Shown here: positions 7,466 through 21,432 of the stretch, piece after piece | Position numbering within the stretch: the stretch's first letter is position 1 | Layout: every line of letters starts with the position of its first letter | Assembly (NCBI GenBank): GCA_016930215.1 | Contig: JAFGHH010000409.1 | Coordinates: forward strand, 1-46,194 | Direction: 5' to 3' | Length of the DNA stretch: 46,194 nt | Source of the DNA: Deltaproteobacteria bacterium | Lineage (GTDB): Bacteria; Myxococcota_A; Polyangia; DRWM01; JAAZOP01 | Notes under the pieces: generated by a model | Told to the model about the DNA's origin: nothing | Databases searched by the model: none | Seen by the model: only the letters and a program-made list of their open reading frames with translations | Position numbers and translations under genes: made by a program

Positions 7466-8892
7466 TCACCGCAGAAGGTCCGCGTACAGGCGCCGTCGCT
7501 CGCGGTACTGGCGGTAGAGCACCGGCACGTTCGCGTCGACGACGTCGAACAGAACGGGTTGGTCCTTGCCCGGGTGGGGCCGCATGAGCCGGCCGAGCCG
7601 CTGCGTGGTGCGTCCGCGCGTTCGTCCGGGGTAGGCGAGGACGATCCGCTCGAGGCACGGGATGTCGAGCCCCTCATCCGCCAGCGTCGAGGCGACCAGC
7701 ACGTCGATCTTCCCGGCGCGGAAATCGTCGAGGAGCGTGCGGCGCTCCGCGCGCGGCGTAGGGCCCACGAGGGCCTTGGCCGACACGCCCTGCTGGCCCA
7801 CCAACTCGGCCAGGTGGCGGCAGTGGTCCACGCGGCCCGACAGAACGAGCACGGCCCGCCCCCCGACCGCCTCCCGTGCGACCAGGTCAGCGATGAGAGC
7901 GTTGCGCCCCGCGTCCGTCGCCAGGGCCGCGAGGCACCGCGCGTAGTCCTCGGGGCCGCCGTACTCGAAGGTGAAGTCGGTGAAGATCGGCCGTACCTCG
8001 GGCGCCTCGAGGTAGCCGGCGTCGCAGAGCTCGCGATATCCGATCTCGAAGAGGCGCTCGCCGAGCGTCAGGTCGACGAGCGGACCGAGGCCGTCCTCTC
8101 GTTCCGGCGTCGCGGTCAGCCCCACCCGCCAGCGGGCGGGGATTCGGGACAGGACCGTCTGGAACGTGCTGCAAGGGGAGTGGTGCGCCTCGTCGACGAT
8201 CACGACGCCGAAGCGGGCCGCGAGCCTGGCGAACGCGCCGCCGTCGAGACGCACCATCGTCTGCACGGTGGCCACGGTGACGGGTCCGGGCCGCACCTCG
8301 CCCTCGGTGACGACGCCCGCGACCAGTCCGAGGCGCTCGCGCAGCGCCGCGATCCACTGGTCGAGCAGGTCCCGGGTGTGAACGATGACGAGCGTGGTGC
8401 GGCCCAAGTCGCTGATGGCCGCGACGCCGACGACCGTCTTGCCGCCGCCGCATGGCATGACCACGGTGCCCTGCGTGCCACGGCGGATGGCCGCTACGGC
8501 CTCCGCCTGGTAGGGGCGGAGGTCGATCCGCGGCAGCCCCGGCAGTGGATCTCCGACAACTCGGCGGTCGTGGAAGCGGAGCGCATGCCCCGCTTGCGCG
8601 AGGCGCTCGCGCAGGCGCGCGACGGCGCCCCGAGGCACGTGGACCCAGCCATCCGGCGCTTCGGCCAGGCATTCGATGCGCTCGGGCGTTGCGCCCAGGT
8701 AGCGGCCCATGCGCTTGCGTGCGACGTACTCGGGGTTCGGGAACGAGAGGTCGTGACGGAGGCCTTCGAGCACTCGTGCGGGCAGCTTGTCACGACGCAT
8801 GGCGATGGTGCCCGCGACGACCGCGATCACCTGGCGCACGGCTGGCGCGGCCGCCGGCGCAGGTTCGACCCGCAGAGCGCACGCGCCCGTCA

Positions 8893-8896
<4 letters not shown>
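7466..8896 (-). CDS. DEAH-box superfamily 2 helicase (XPB/SSL2-like)
   Basis: A 476-residue protein. An N-terminal segment of about 130 residues precedes a helicase core: LRPYQAEAV, Walker A MPCGGGKTVV, HTRDLLDQW (motif Ia), VATVQTM, the DEAH box VIVDEAHHSP, GLTATPERED (motif III), then the second RecA domain with VLVASTLADEGLDIP and TTQRLGRLMRP (motif VI with its arginines). This order and spelling match XPB-like or restriction-helicase-type ATPases. The role is duplex translocation or unwinding, most likely in element replication or recombination. Two Met codons lie in tandem; the first overlaps the DinG gene stop (ATGA) and is taken as the start. Confidence 0.88.
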
Positions 8897-10815
<1,919 letters not shown>

Positions 10816-10829
10816 CCGTTCCTGCCTCT

Positions 10830-10997
10830 TCACCACGAGCGCACCCACGGCTCGCGCGCTCGACGCCGGGCTCGACCACCGGCGACTCCGGGTGTCCCGG
10901 CCATCGCGGGCCTCTGGGGCCTCCCGGTCTGTCGAGCCCGGCGCGGAACGCGCGAGTCCGTGCGGTCCTTCGTGCCTTCGACCGACATCGCCTCCAT
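10830..10997 (-). CDS. Possible small basic protein
   Basis: An ATG 10 bases after the SSB-like gene's stop opens a 55-codon frame (MEAMSVEGTKDRTDSRVPRR and onward) that ends 15 bases before the DinG start. The product would be Arg-rich. Spacing fits an operon gene, but the frame also lies over a long imperfect inverted repeat, its composition is low complexity, and the ribosome-binding site is poor. It may be fortuitous. Confidence 0.2.
   Translation of the reverse strand: MEAMSVEGTKDRTDSRVPRRARQTGRPQRPAMAGTPGVAGGRARRRAREPWVRSW
10851..10956. repeat. Long imperfect inverted repeat between SSB-like and DinG genes
   Basis: Three nested stems can be paired: 10851-10858 with 10949-10956 (8 bp), 10864-10876 with 10931-10943 (13 bp, perfect; CGCCGGGCTCGAC), and 10878-10882 with 10924-10928 (5 bp). 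Internal loops of 5 nt separate the outer two. The transcript of this intercistronic gap would fold into a long hairpin. It has no T-run, so attenuation, RNA processing or an RNA element are possibilities rather than a plain terminator. Confidence 0.6.
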
Positions 10998-11006
10998 GGC
11001 CGCCGA

Positions 11007-11744
11007 CTACGCGAAGGGATCGATCTCGCCCCCGCTCTTCTGCCCCTTGCCCTCGAGGGCCTCGACGAACGCCCGCGCGGCCTTCTCGTCGGATGCCTTG
11101 AGGTCGCGCACGCGCTGGACGCCGAACTTCTTGAGGAACGTGTCGACCGCATCGCGCGGCAGGACCTTGAGGCGCCCCACGAGCTCCGTGGCCACGCGCG
11201 GGTCGATGGGCTGGCCGGCCGCGCCGGTCTTGTCGTAGGAGCTGAAGTCTCCGCCCGCCTCGCCGCCGCCCGAGACGACCTTCTGCAGGTCGTGGAGCTG
11301 GAGCCCGGCGAGGTGGCCGCGCTGCTCGTCGGTGAGCCGCTCGTCGGGCAGGATCGTGTACGAGGTCTTCGGGTCGCCCGAGGCGCCGTGCCGCTCCACC
11401 TCGAAGGTCCAGCGGTCGAGGCCGTACTTGTCCCTGCACTTCAGGAGGTCCTTGAACCAGGTCGAGCCGCCCTCGATGACCTTCACCGCCTTCTCGGCGG
11501 GGACGTAGAAGTTCATCGAGACGCGGAGCGAGGGGCGCTTGCTCTCGGCGCACTGGCTGCACTTGTTCTCGGCGCCGGTGCACTCCTCGTAGCGCTCGCC
11601 CGTCCAGTGGACCTCGCGCGGGAGCGGATCGCCCAGGAACGCGCCGACGACCTTGTCGCCGTCGTTCGCGAGCCGGACGAAGATCCCGCCCGTGCTCGCG
11701 TGCTTGTCCGCCAGTCCCTTCGCCTTGTCCCATGCATCGCTCAT
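11007..11744 (-). CDS. Putative single-stranded DNA-binding protein
   Basis: A 245-residue protein. Residues 1-150 resemble phage gp32/SSB-like folds: a short strand-rich lead (GGIFVRLANDGDKVVGAFLG), a Cys cluster in ECTGAENKCSQCAESKRPS that may hold zinc, a hydrophobic core (RVSMNFYVP) and a DRWTFEVERHG strand. A helical segment follows at about 195-235 (DAVDTFLKKFGVQRVRDLKA), and the end reads GGEIDPFA, an acidic-hydrophobic tip like the partner-docking tail of SSBs. The assignment rests on pattern, not a confirmed family, and a recombination mediator is the main alternative. A strong Shine-Dalgarno AAGGAGGAGG precedes the ATG. It is the first gene of the leftward operon, just downstream of the tandem repeats. 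Confidence 0.6.
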   Translation of the reverse strand: MSDAWDKAKGLADKHASTGGIFVRLANDGDKVVGAFLGDPLPREVHWTGERYEECTGAENKCSQCAESKRPSLRVSMNFYVPAEKAVKVIEGGSTWFKDLLKCRDKYGLDRWTFEVERHGASGDPKTSYTILPDERLTDEQRGHLAGLQLHDLQKVVSGGGEAGGDFSSYDKTGAAGQPIDPRVATELVGRLKVLPRDAVDTFLKKFGVQRVRDLKASDEKAARAFVEALEGKGQKSGGEIDPFA

Positions 11745-12170
11745 CGGATTCCTCCTCCTTCCTGCTGCGGCCCGCGGCGTTCGCCGCGAGCCTGATGGGC
11801 GGTGGCCTTGAGCAAGGGGGATGCCGGCCCGTTCGGGCGACGGGAAACGCGGGAAATTCGCGATCATGCGGAACGGGCCCCGCCGGCGGCTGCCGTCGAA
11901 GAGGCGGTTTCGGGCGAGGACCCCCGCCGAGGAGCCGATTCGGGCCAACAAAGAACCGATGACCCCCAAGAATGAACCGATTGGCCCGAGAAATGAGCCG
12001 ATTGGCCCGAAGAATGAACCGCAAATGGCCCGAATCAGGGACCGCAAATGGCCCGAATCGGCGGCCATGGCCCGAAGCGGCGGCAGGTGCAAGCCCTGCG
12101 GATCCGGCCGGTTGCGGCGCGGGGCTTCCCTCTCGCGGGTCGGTACGCTCGTTGCTCAAGGGCCCGGTCG
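11745..12170. promoter_or_regulatory. Divergent control region with tandem repeats
   Basis: No gene is supported in this 426-base gap between the leftward replication operon and the rightward recombinase cluster. It should hold promoters for both, though no clear -35/-10 pair was found. It contains a perfect hairpin at 11773-11788 (CGCGGCG, TT, CGCCGCG) and the tandem repeats at 11935-12064. Frames running through the repeats on either strand only reflect the 21-base periodicity. Confidence 0.65.
11935..12064. repeat. Iteron-like tandem repeats, four of 21 bp and two of 23 bp
   Basis: Units start at 11935, 11956, 11977 and 11998 (21 bp each), then 12019 and 12042 (23 bp each); a partial seventh begins at 12065. 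The best-conserved form begins CCGATTGGCCCGAAGAATG; the 23-bp form begins CCGCAAATGGCCCGAATC. All share a GGCCCGA core apart from divergent units 1 and 2. A 21-bp period is two helical turns, so a protein would bind one face, as for replication initiators on plasmid and phage iterons. No spacers are present, so this is not a CRISPR array. Confidence 0.8.
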
Positions 12171-12413
12171 ATGGGCGACGCGAGCGGCCCCTGGTTTCCG
12201 GAGTTCGACTACGCGCCGGAGGAACGGCTCGCGGCGATCGCCGAGATCCTCTTGCATGGCATGCGGCGCATGCAGGCAGAGCGCAGGCGGGAGAGGACGA
12301 GGCGGTGGCGCGAGAGGAGCGCCGGCACGGGGAGGTTGAATCGAGTTGATGTTCCGACCGGAACGAGCCCTCGTGTTCGGGAGGAGGCAACACGATGCGA
12401 CGACAGGAAGTGA
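12171..12413 (+). CDS. Small hypothetical protein upstream of recombinases
   Basis: An 80-residue protein starting at ATG (MGDASGPWFPEFDYAPEERL). The middle (EERLAAIAEILLHGMRRMQA) is a clear amphipathic helix, followed by an Arg-rich stretch that could bind nucleic acid. It overlaps the next gene by 19 bases, so the two are likely translated together. No family is recognised. Being the first gene of the rightward recombinase cluster, a role in regulating or directing recombination is a guess from position only. Confidence 0.55.
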   Translation: MGDASGPWFPEFDYAPEERLAAIAEILLHGMRRMQAERRRERTRRWRERSAGTGRLNRVDVPTGTSPRVREEATRCDDRK

Positions 12414-12769
12414 CGGAGAGGAGGGCCGAGAGGGCGCCGTCGGTGCGGTGCGCCTCGTACGTGCGGACGGCGACGACGGACGAGAGCTCGATCACCCGGC
12501 AGCGCGAGGAAACGGGTGCCCTGGTCCGGATGCACGCCGCGGACGGGTGGGTTCTCGTCGCGCCGCCCTACGAGGATGTGGGCGTGAGCGGGCGGGAGGC
12601 GGACCGGCCGGGACTGATGCAGTTGCTCGGCGATGTCGAGGCGGGCTGCATCGACGTGGTGATCGCGGCGGACGTCGCCCGGCTCGGGCGAAGCGCGCGC
12701 CTCGTCGGGGAGATCCTCGCGCGGTTCGCGGCGCGCGGGGTTGCAGTCGTCCACCCGCTGTCGGGTTGA
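12395..12769 (+). CDS. Truncated serine recombinase lacking the catalytic serine
   Basis: A 124-residue protein that aligns with the resolvase catalytic domain only. The active-site segment YVRTATTDESS replaces the family's YxRVSTDEQ, so the nucleophilic Ser is Ala26. Other landmarks remain: ITRQREE, GVSGREADRPGLMQLL, IDVVIAADVARLGRSARL. The frame stops at VAVVHPLSG, before the long helix E and DNA-binding parts. It is preceded by a good Shine-Dalgarno (GGAGGAGG) and ends 4 bases before the full-length recombinase, which also begins MRRQ, so the pair probably arose by duplication. It may be a non-catalytic partner or directionality factor, or merely a remnant. Confidence 0.75.
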   Translation: MRRQEVTERRAERAPSVRCASYVRTATTDESSITRQREETGALVRMHAADGWVLVAPPYEDVGVSGREADRPGLMQLLGDVEAGCIDVVIAADVARLGRSARLVGEILARFAARGVAVVHPLSG

Positions 12770-12773
12770 AGTG

Positions 12774-14503
<1,730 letters not shown>

Positions 14504-14556
14504 AGCTTTCACGCGCGCCGCCACCGGCGACGCGCAACGACCCCACGAGACCTTCG

Positions 14557-14628
14557 TGGGCGGGACAGGGTTCGAACCTGCGACTTCCGGCTTGTAAGGC
14601 CAGCGCTCTTCCGCTGAGCTACCCGCCC
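14557..14628 (-). tRNA. tRNA-Val (TAC)
   Basis: The minus strand gives acceptor GGGCGGG paired with CCCGCCC, D-arm GCTCAGCGGAAGAGC, anticodon loop CTTACAA with anticodon TAC, and T-arm GCAGGTTCGAACCCTG. The discriminator is A and CCA is not encoded. It lies 53 bases upstream of tRNA-Asp and is probably co-transcribed with it. Confidence 0.95.
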
Positions 14629-14662
14629 GGACCACAGGCTCGGGCCCGCCCGAGCGGACGGT

Positions 14663-14691
14663 TCTCTAGCAGCGGCCCCGAGCCGTGTCAA
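14663..14691 (-). promoter_or_regulatory. Sigma70-type promoter of the tRNA-Val/tRNA-Asp unit
   Basis: On the minus strand, TTGACA (14686-14691) and TAGAGA (14663-14668) are separated by exactly 17 bases. Transcription would start near 14656, about 28 bases before the tRNA-Val 5' end. The -35 box overlaps the stop codon of the dipeptidase gene. Confidence 0.8.
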
Positions 14692-16424
14692 TACTCGCGC
14701 ACCGTTCCCCGCAGCCACACCGCCAGCTCGCCGAGCCGCACCGCCGCCGCGGGATCGGGCGCCGCGTCGCGCGTCGCGCGCGGCCGCACGGTCAACGTCA
14801 TCCGGCGCGCCGCGAGCTGCTCCGCCGTCAGCTCCAGCCGCCCGCTTCCCGCGGAGCCGACCAGCAGCTCCACCGCGTCCGTCTCCGCGCCGCCCTCCGT
14901 CGCCGTCTCGCCGGTCGCGCCGCCGGCCGGCTCCGCCCCGACCGCCAGCCGCGTCCCCGGCTCGCCCCACGCCTCCAGCGTCGCCGCCGTCGCCGCCCCG
15001 TCGTCCTCCCACTGCAGCTCCAGCACGGTGCCCGGCGCCAGCTCCGGCCCGTCGAGCACCCGCCGGTCGGACAGCCGCCCGCCCTCCTTGGCGCTCGGCG
15101 CACCCGCGCACGACAGCTCCGCCGGCCACTCGCGCGTCGGCCTCGGCCCGTCCACGGCCGCGTCCGCCGCGTCGAGCAGCCGCAGCACGTTCTCGCCGAG
15201 CAAGCCGCGCAACTCGGCCTCGCTCCAGCCCCGCTCGAGCAACCCCGCCGCCAGCAGCGGCAGCTCCGCGATCGTGTCGAGCCCCTCCGGCGGACGGATC
15301 CCGCCGTCGAGGTCCGAGCCGAGGGCCAGCGCCGCGCCCGCTCCGAGCGCCCGCGCGTGGTCGTAGTGCGCGAGAAGCGTCTCCAGCGGCACGCGCGTCC
15401 GGCCCTCGGGCAGCACGGCGAGGAACCCCGAGTGCCAGACCACTCCGAGCACGCCGCCGGTGCGGGCGAGCGCCAGGAGCTGCAGGTCGTCGATGTTGCG
15501 CGAGTGGTCGCGCAGCGCGCGCAACGCGGCATGGCTGACGAGCAGCGGCGAGCGCGAGAGCCGGTGGACATCCCAGAACGTCGCGGCCGAGGCGTGGGCC
15601 AGGTCGAGCAGCACGCCGGCGTCGTTGGCCCGCGCGACCAGCGCTCGCCCCGCCTCCGTCAGCCCCGGCGGCTCGCGCGGCTCGGCCGCCGCCTCGGCGA
15701 AGGCGTTCGAGTCGTTCCAGGTCAGGCCGAGATAGCGCAGGCCGAGGGCGGCGTACGGGTCGAGGTTCTCCGGATCGTCCCCCAGGCCGTCGGCCCCCTC
15801 CATCCCCAGCAACACCGACAGCGCGCCGCGCGCCGCCCGCTCGCGCAGCTCGGCCGAGGTCCGGACCAGCGCGAGCTGGTCGCCGGCCGACTCCAGCATC
15901 GCCTGGAACGTGCGCGCGTGACGCTTGAGCGACGCGGCGCGGTCGGTATCGGATCGCGGGAGCCACAGCGGGAAGAACTGCGCGTCCTCCCCGCCCCGCC
16001 GCGCCCGCTCGAGGGTCCACTCGCCGTCGCCCGTCGCGAAGTCCCGACCGCGGTCGGCGACCTGGTAGACCACGTCGGCGTGCAGGTCGATCACCAGCGC
16101 CTCGCGGAGCAGTCGCGCCGCCGCTTCCGCCGGGGACTCCGCGCCCGGCCCCGCGCCGGCGTCGGCGGGCGCCTCGCCCGTCGCTTCGGCCGCCTCCGTC
16201 GCGGCCGGAACGACGCTCGCCTCCACGTCGGCAGGTGTGGTGTCGGCGGCGCCGGTCGCGCCGCCGGTCTCCGGTGCGGCGACGGCCGGCGCATCGTCGT
16301 CGCCGGCGGTCGGTGTGTCGGACGAGCGGCAGGGGCCGAAGGCGAACAACGGAAGAGCGCACAGCGCGCCGAGCGCGGCGCGCAGGTGGAGCCGGGCCGA
16401 CGGGATGGAGGAGCCGCGGGGCAC
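14688..16424 (-). CDS. Membrane dipeptidase (M19, renal dipeptidase family)
   Basis: A 578-residue protein. A signal sequence (ARLHLRAALGALCALPLFAF, then GPC) is followed by an Ala/Thr/Glu-rich linker to about residue 95, then the M19 catalytic domain. All zinc-site landmarks are visible: LHADV near residue 113, LGMEGAD, LDLAHAS, LVSHAALRALRDHSRN and GSDLDGG. The enzyme hydrolyses dipeptides, often with D-residues, in the periplasm or at the membrane. About 170 residues beyond the domain form a beta-rich extension of unknown role. The FGPC motif is a poor lipobox because Pro precedes Cys, so lipidation is uncertain. The GTG start follows the upstream lipoprotein stop by 5 bases, which indicates an operon. 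Confidence 0.88.
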   Translation of the reverse strand: MPRGSSIPSARLHLRAALGALCALPLFAFGPCRSSDTPTAGDDDAPAVAAPETGGATGAADTTPADVEASVVPAATEAAEATGEAPADAGAGPGAESPAEAAARLLREALVIDLHADVVYQVADRGRDFATGDGEWTLERARRGGEDAQFFPLWLPRSDTDRAASLKRHARTFQAMLESAGDQLALVRTSAELRERAARGALSVLLGMEGADGLGDDPENLDPYAALGLRYLGLTWNDSNAFAEAAAEPREPPGLTEAGRALVARANDAGVLLDLAHASAATFWDVHRLSRSPLLVSHAALRALRDHSRNIDDLQLLALARTGGVLGVVWHSGFLAVLPEGRTRVPLETLLAHYDHARALGAGAALALGSDLDGGIRPPEGLDTIAELPLLAAGLLERGWSEAELRGLLGENVLRLLDAADAAVDGPRPTREWPAELSCAGAPSAKEGGRLSDRRVLDGPELAPGTVLELQWEDDGAATAATLEAWGEPGTRLAVGAEPAGGATGETATEGGAETDAVELLVGSAGSGRLELTAEQLAARRMTLTVRPRATRDAAPDPAAAVRLGELAVWLRGTVREY

Positions 16425-16429
16425 GGGAC

Positions 16430-16896
16430 CTAGTTCTTGTCGGAGTTGGCGACGGGGGTCGGAGGCGCCGGGGCGAGCGAGCTGGAATCGGGCTGGGTGG
16501 GCCGGGCCGGCTGCGGCGTCGGGTCCTGGATCACCCCGGTGCCGTCGAGGAAGCCGGTGGGCGTCAGCGGAGGCTTGTCGCCCGAGGACGACTGTCCGGC
16601 CGGCACGAGCATCCGCGGAACCACCGGCCGCTCGCCGAAGCTTCCCAGCACCTCCGCCGTGCAGCGGCACAGCGGCTCGCCCATCAGCATCCCGACCAAC
16701 TCGCCGGCGTCGTCGAGCACCGGCTCGAAAACCTCGGCGACCGCCAGGTCGTCGGCCGAGCAGGTCGGCAGCGCCTCGGCCTCGAGCGCCGCGCGGGTGA
16801 ACGGCGCGGCGGGGCCTTCGGGGGCTCCGACGCAGGCGCCGAGCGCCAGCGCGGCGACGAGCGCCGCGAGCGGTCCGAAGATCCGCAGATCGCGTT

Positions 16897-16900
<4 letters not shown>
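16430..16900 (-). CDS. Lipoprotein of unknown function
   Basis: A 156-residue protein with a textbook lipoprotein signal: MKRDLR, a hydrophobic core, then the lipobox LGAC. The mature part has a Cys-containing segment (LPTCSADDL and PLCRCTAEVLGSF) and a Pro/Ser/Thr-rich C-terminal tail, as for an exported outer- or inner-membrane lipoprotein with a flexible end. The ATG overlaps the stop of the AAA+ regulator by 4 bases and is followed closely by the dipeptidase. No function is recognised; co-expression with a periplasmic peptidase suggests an envelope role. Confidence 0.8.
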
Positions 16901-19566
<2,666 letters not shown>

Positions 19567-19819
19567 CCGTTCCGGCTTCCGGCTGTGACGCGGTTCCAAC
19601 AATCTCTCCGATGCTTAGTGTGGTCACGGTCGGGTCGGGACGCAAGGAAAAAAGTCGGGGGAGAGGGGAGACGGGGCGGAGGGTCGGCAGGCACGACCGG
19701 ACCCGGGTGTTCCGCGAGGGAGAGGGGCGGGGAAGAGGGGGTGGAATGGCGATTCCGGCGGGCGTCGAGGCGGGCTATGCTACGGCGGGCGGAGCGGGGG
19801 TGGTAGGGGAGTCGGGGCG

Positions 19820-21316
19820 ATGTCGTTGGCGAAGCTGAAGCAGCGGGTCGCGGAGTTGGCGGACCTCGGGGCCGCCGTCCATCTGCTGCACTGGGACCTC
19901 GAGACGTACATGCCGCCCGGCGCGGTCGGCGACCGGGCGTCGCAACTGGCGCTGCTCGGGCGGATGGAGCACGAGCTGTTCGTGGCGGACGAGGTTGGGG
20001 AGTGGCTCGACGCGGCGGCGCGGGAGCTCGAGGGGCAGCCGGCGGACGCCGACGACGTGCGCGCGGTGGCGGTGACGCGTCGGGACTGGGTCCGGGCGCG
20101 GCGCGTACCGGCCGCGTGGGTCGAGGAGTTCGCGCGGCTCGGGTCGCTGGCCCAGCACGCCTGGCGCGAGGCGCGGGCGGGGGCCGGGTTCGGGCACTTC
20201 CGCGGGCATCTCGAGCGGCTGGTGGCGGCGCGGCGCGCGTACGCCGAGTTCTTCGCCCCGTACGAGTCGGTCTACGACCCGCTGCTCGAGGACTACGAGC
20301 CCGGGATGACGGCAGCGCGGATCCGGGCGATCTTCGGCGAGCTGCGGCCGGTGCTGGTGGCGCTCGTGGCGGAGATCCGCGCGCGCGGCCAGCCGGTCGA
20401 TGCCGCATGCCTCGAGGGCGACTTCGACGAGGCGGCGCAGGAGGCGTTCGGCCTGTTCGTCCTGCGCCGGATGGGCTTCGACTTCGAGCACGGCCGGCAG
20501 GACCGCTCGACCCACCCGTTCACCTCGCCGCTGTCGCCCGGGGACGTGCGGATCACGACCCGCTTCGACCGCAAGCTGCTGTCGTCGGCGCTGTTCAGCT
20601 CGATGCACGAGGGCGGGCACGCGCTGTACGAGCAGGGGATCGCGGCGGAGTACGCGCGCGGGGCGCTGGGCCGCGCGAGCTCGCTGGGACTGCACGAGTC
20701 GCAGTCGCGGCTGTGGGAGAACGTCGTGGGGCGCAGCCGCGGCTTCTGGTCGCACTTCTACCCGGAGCTGCAGGCGCGCTTCCCCGCGCTGGACGCCGTG
20801 CCGCTCGAGACGTTCCACCGGGCGATCAACCGGGTCGAGCCGTCGCTGATCCGCGTCGAGGCGGACGAGGTGACCTACAACCTGCACGTGATGCTGCGCG
20901 CCGACCTCGAGCTGGCCCTGATGGGGGACGAGCTGGCGGTGGCAGACCTGCCCGCCGCGTGGAACGACCGGATGCGCGAGTACCTCGGGATCGTCCCGCC
21001 CGACGACGCGCGGGGCGTGCTGCAGGACATCCACTGGTCGGGCGGCTCGTTCGGCTACTTCCCGACCTACTGCCTGGGCAACCTGGCGGCGGTGCAGATC
21101 TGGGACGCGGCGGTGCGGGCCGACCCGGAGCTGCCGCAGGCGATCGCCCGCGGGGAGCTGGGACGCCTGCGGGAGTGGCTGGCCGCGAACGTGCACCGGT
21201 ACGGGCGCAAGTACGACCCGGACGAGCTGCTGCGGCGGGCCACGGGACGGCCGGTGGAGGCCGGGCCGTACGTGGCGTACCTCCGGACGAAGTACGGCGA
21301 GCTGTACGGTCTGTAG
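19820..21316 (+). CDS. Thermostable carboxypeptidase (M32, Taq type)
   Basis: A 498-residue metallocarboxypeptidase of family M32; bacterial members are about 500 residues. The HEGGH zinc motif is at 263-267 (SMHEGGHALYEQG), followed by the family signature GLHESQSRLWEN, which provides the third zinc ligand. The N-terminal LLHWDLETYMPPGA and the C-terminal GSFGYFPTYCLGN are also characteristic. It removes C-terminal residues from peptides in the cytoplasm. It is divergent from the AAA+ operon, with about 250 bases between starts. The Shine-Dalgarno is GGGGAGTCGGGG just before the ATG. Confidence 0.93.
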   Translation: MSLAKLKQRVAELADLGAAVHLLHWDLETYMPPGAVGDRASQLALLGRMEHELFVADEVGEWLDAAARELEGQPADADDVRAVAVTRRDWVRARRVPAAWVEEFARLGSLAQHAWREARAGAGFGHFRGHLERLVAARRAYAEFFAPYESVYDPLLEDYEPGMTAARIRAIFGELRPVLVALVAEIRARGQPVDAACLEGDFDEAAQEAFGLFVLRRMGFDFEHGRQDRSTHPFTSPLSPGDVRITTRFDRKLLSSALFSSMHEGGHALYEQGIAAEYARGALGRASSLGLHESQSRLWENVVGRSRGFWSHFYPELQARFPALDAVPLETFHRAINRVEPSLIRVEADEVTYNLHVMLRADLELALMGDELAVADLPAAWNDRMREYLGIVPPDDARGVLQDIHWSGGSFGYFPTYCLGNLAAVQIWDAAVRADPELPQAIARGELGRLREWLAANVHRYGRKYDPDELLRRATGRPVEAGPYVAYLRTKYGELYGL

Positions 21317-21432
21317 ACCGGGGCGGACGGGCTCCGCTCGCCGCGCCGTCCGCGGGGGCGCGCACGGATCCGCGGCCGCGGACCCGCGGTCCGGAGGTGG
21401 ACGACCGCCCGCGGTTTCGCTATGGTGGCTTC

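Noticed and set aside
11935-12064. Tandem repeats considered as a CRISPR array
   Set aside because: Units are directly adjacent without unique spacers, and no cas1/cas2 is nearby; the Cas4-like nuclease alone is not evidence.
11745-12092. N-terminal extension of the SSB-like gene through the 21-bp repeats (GSFLGP-type peptide)
   Set aside because: A strong Shine-Dalgarno and ATG at 11744 define the start; the peptide repeat simply reflects a repeat period divisible by three.
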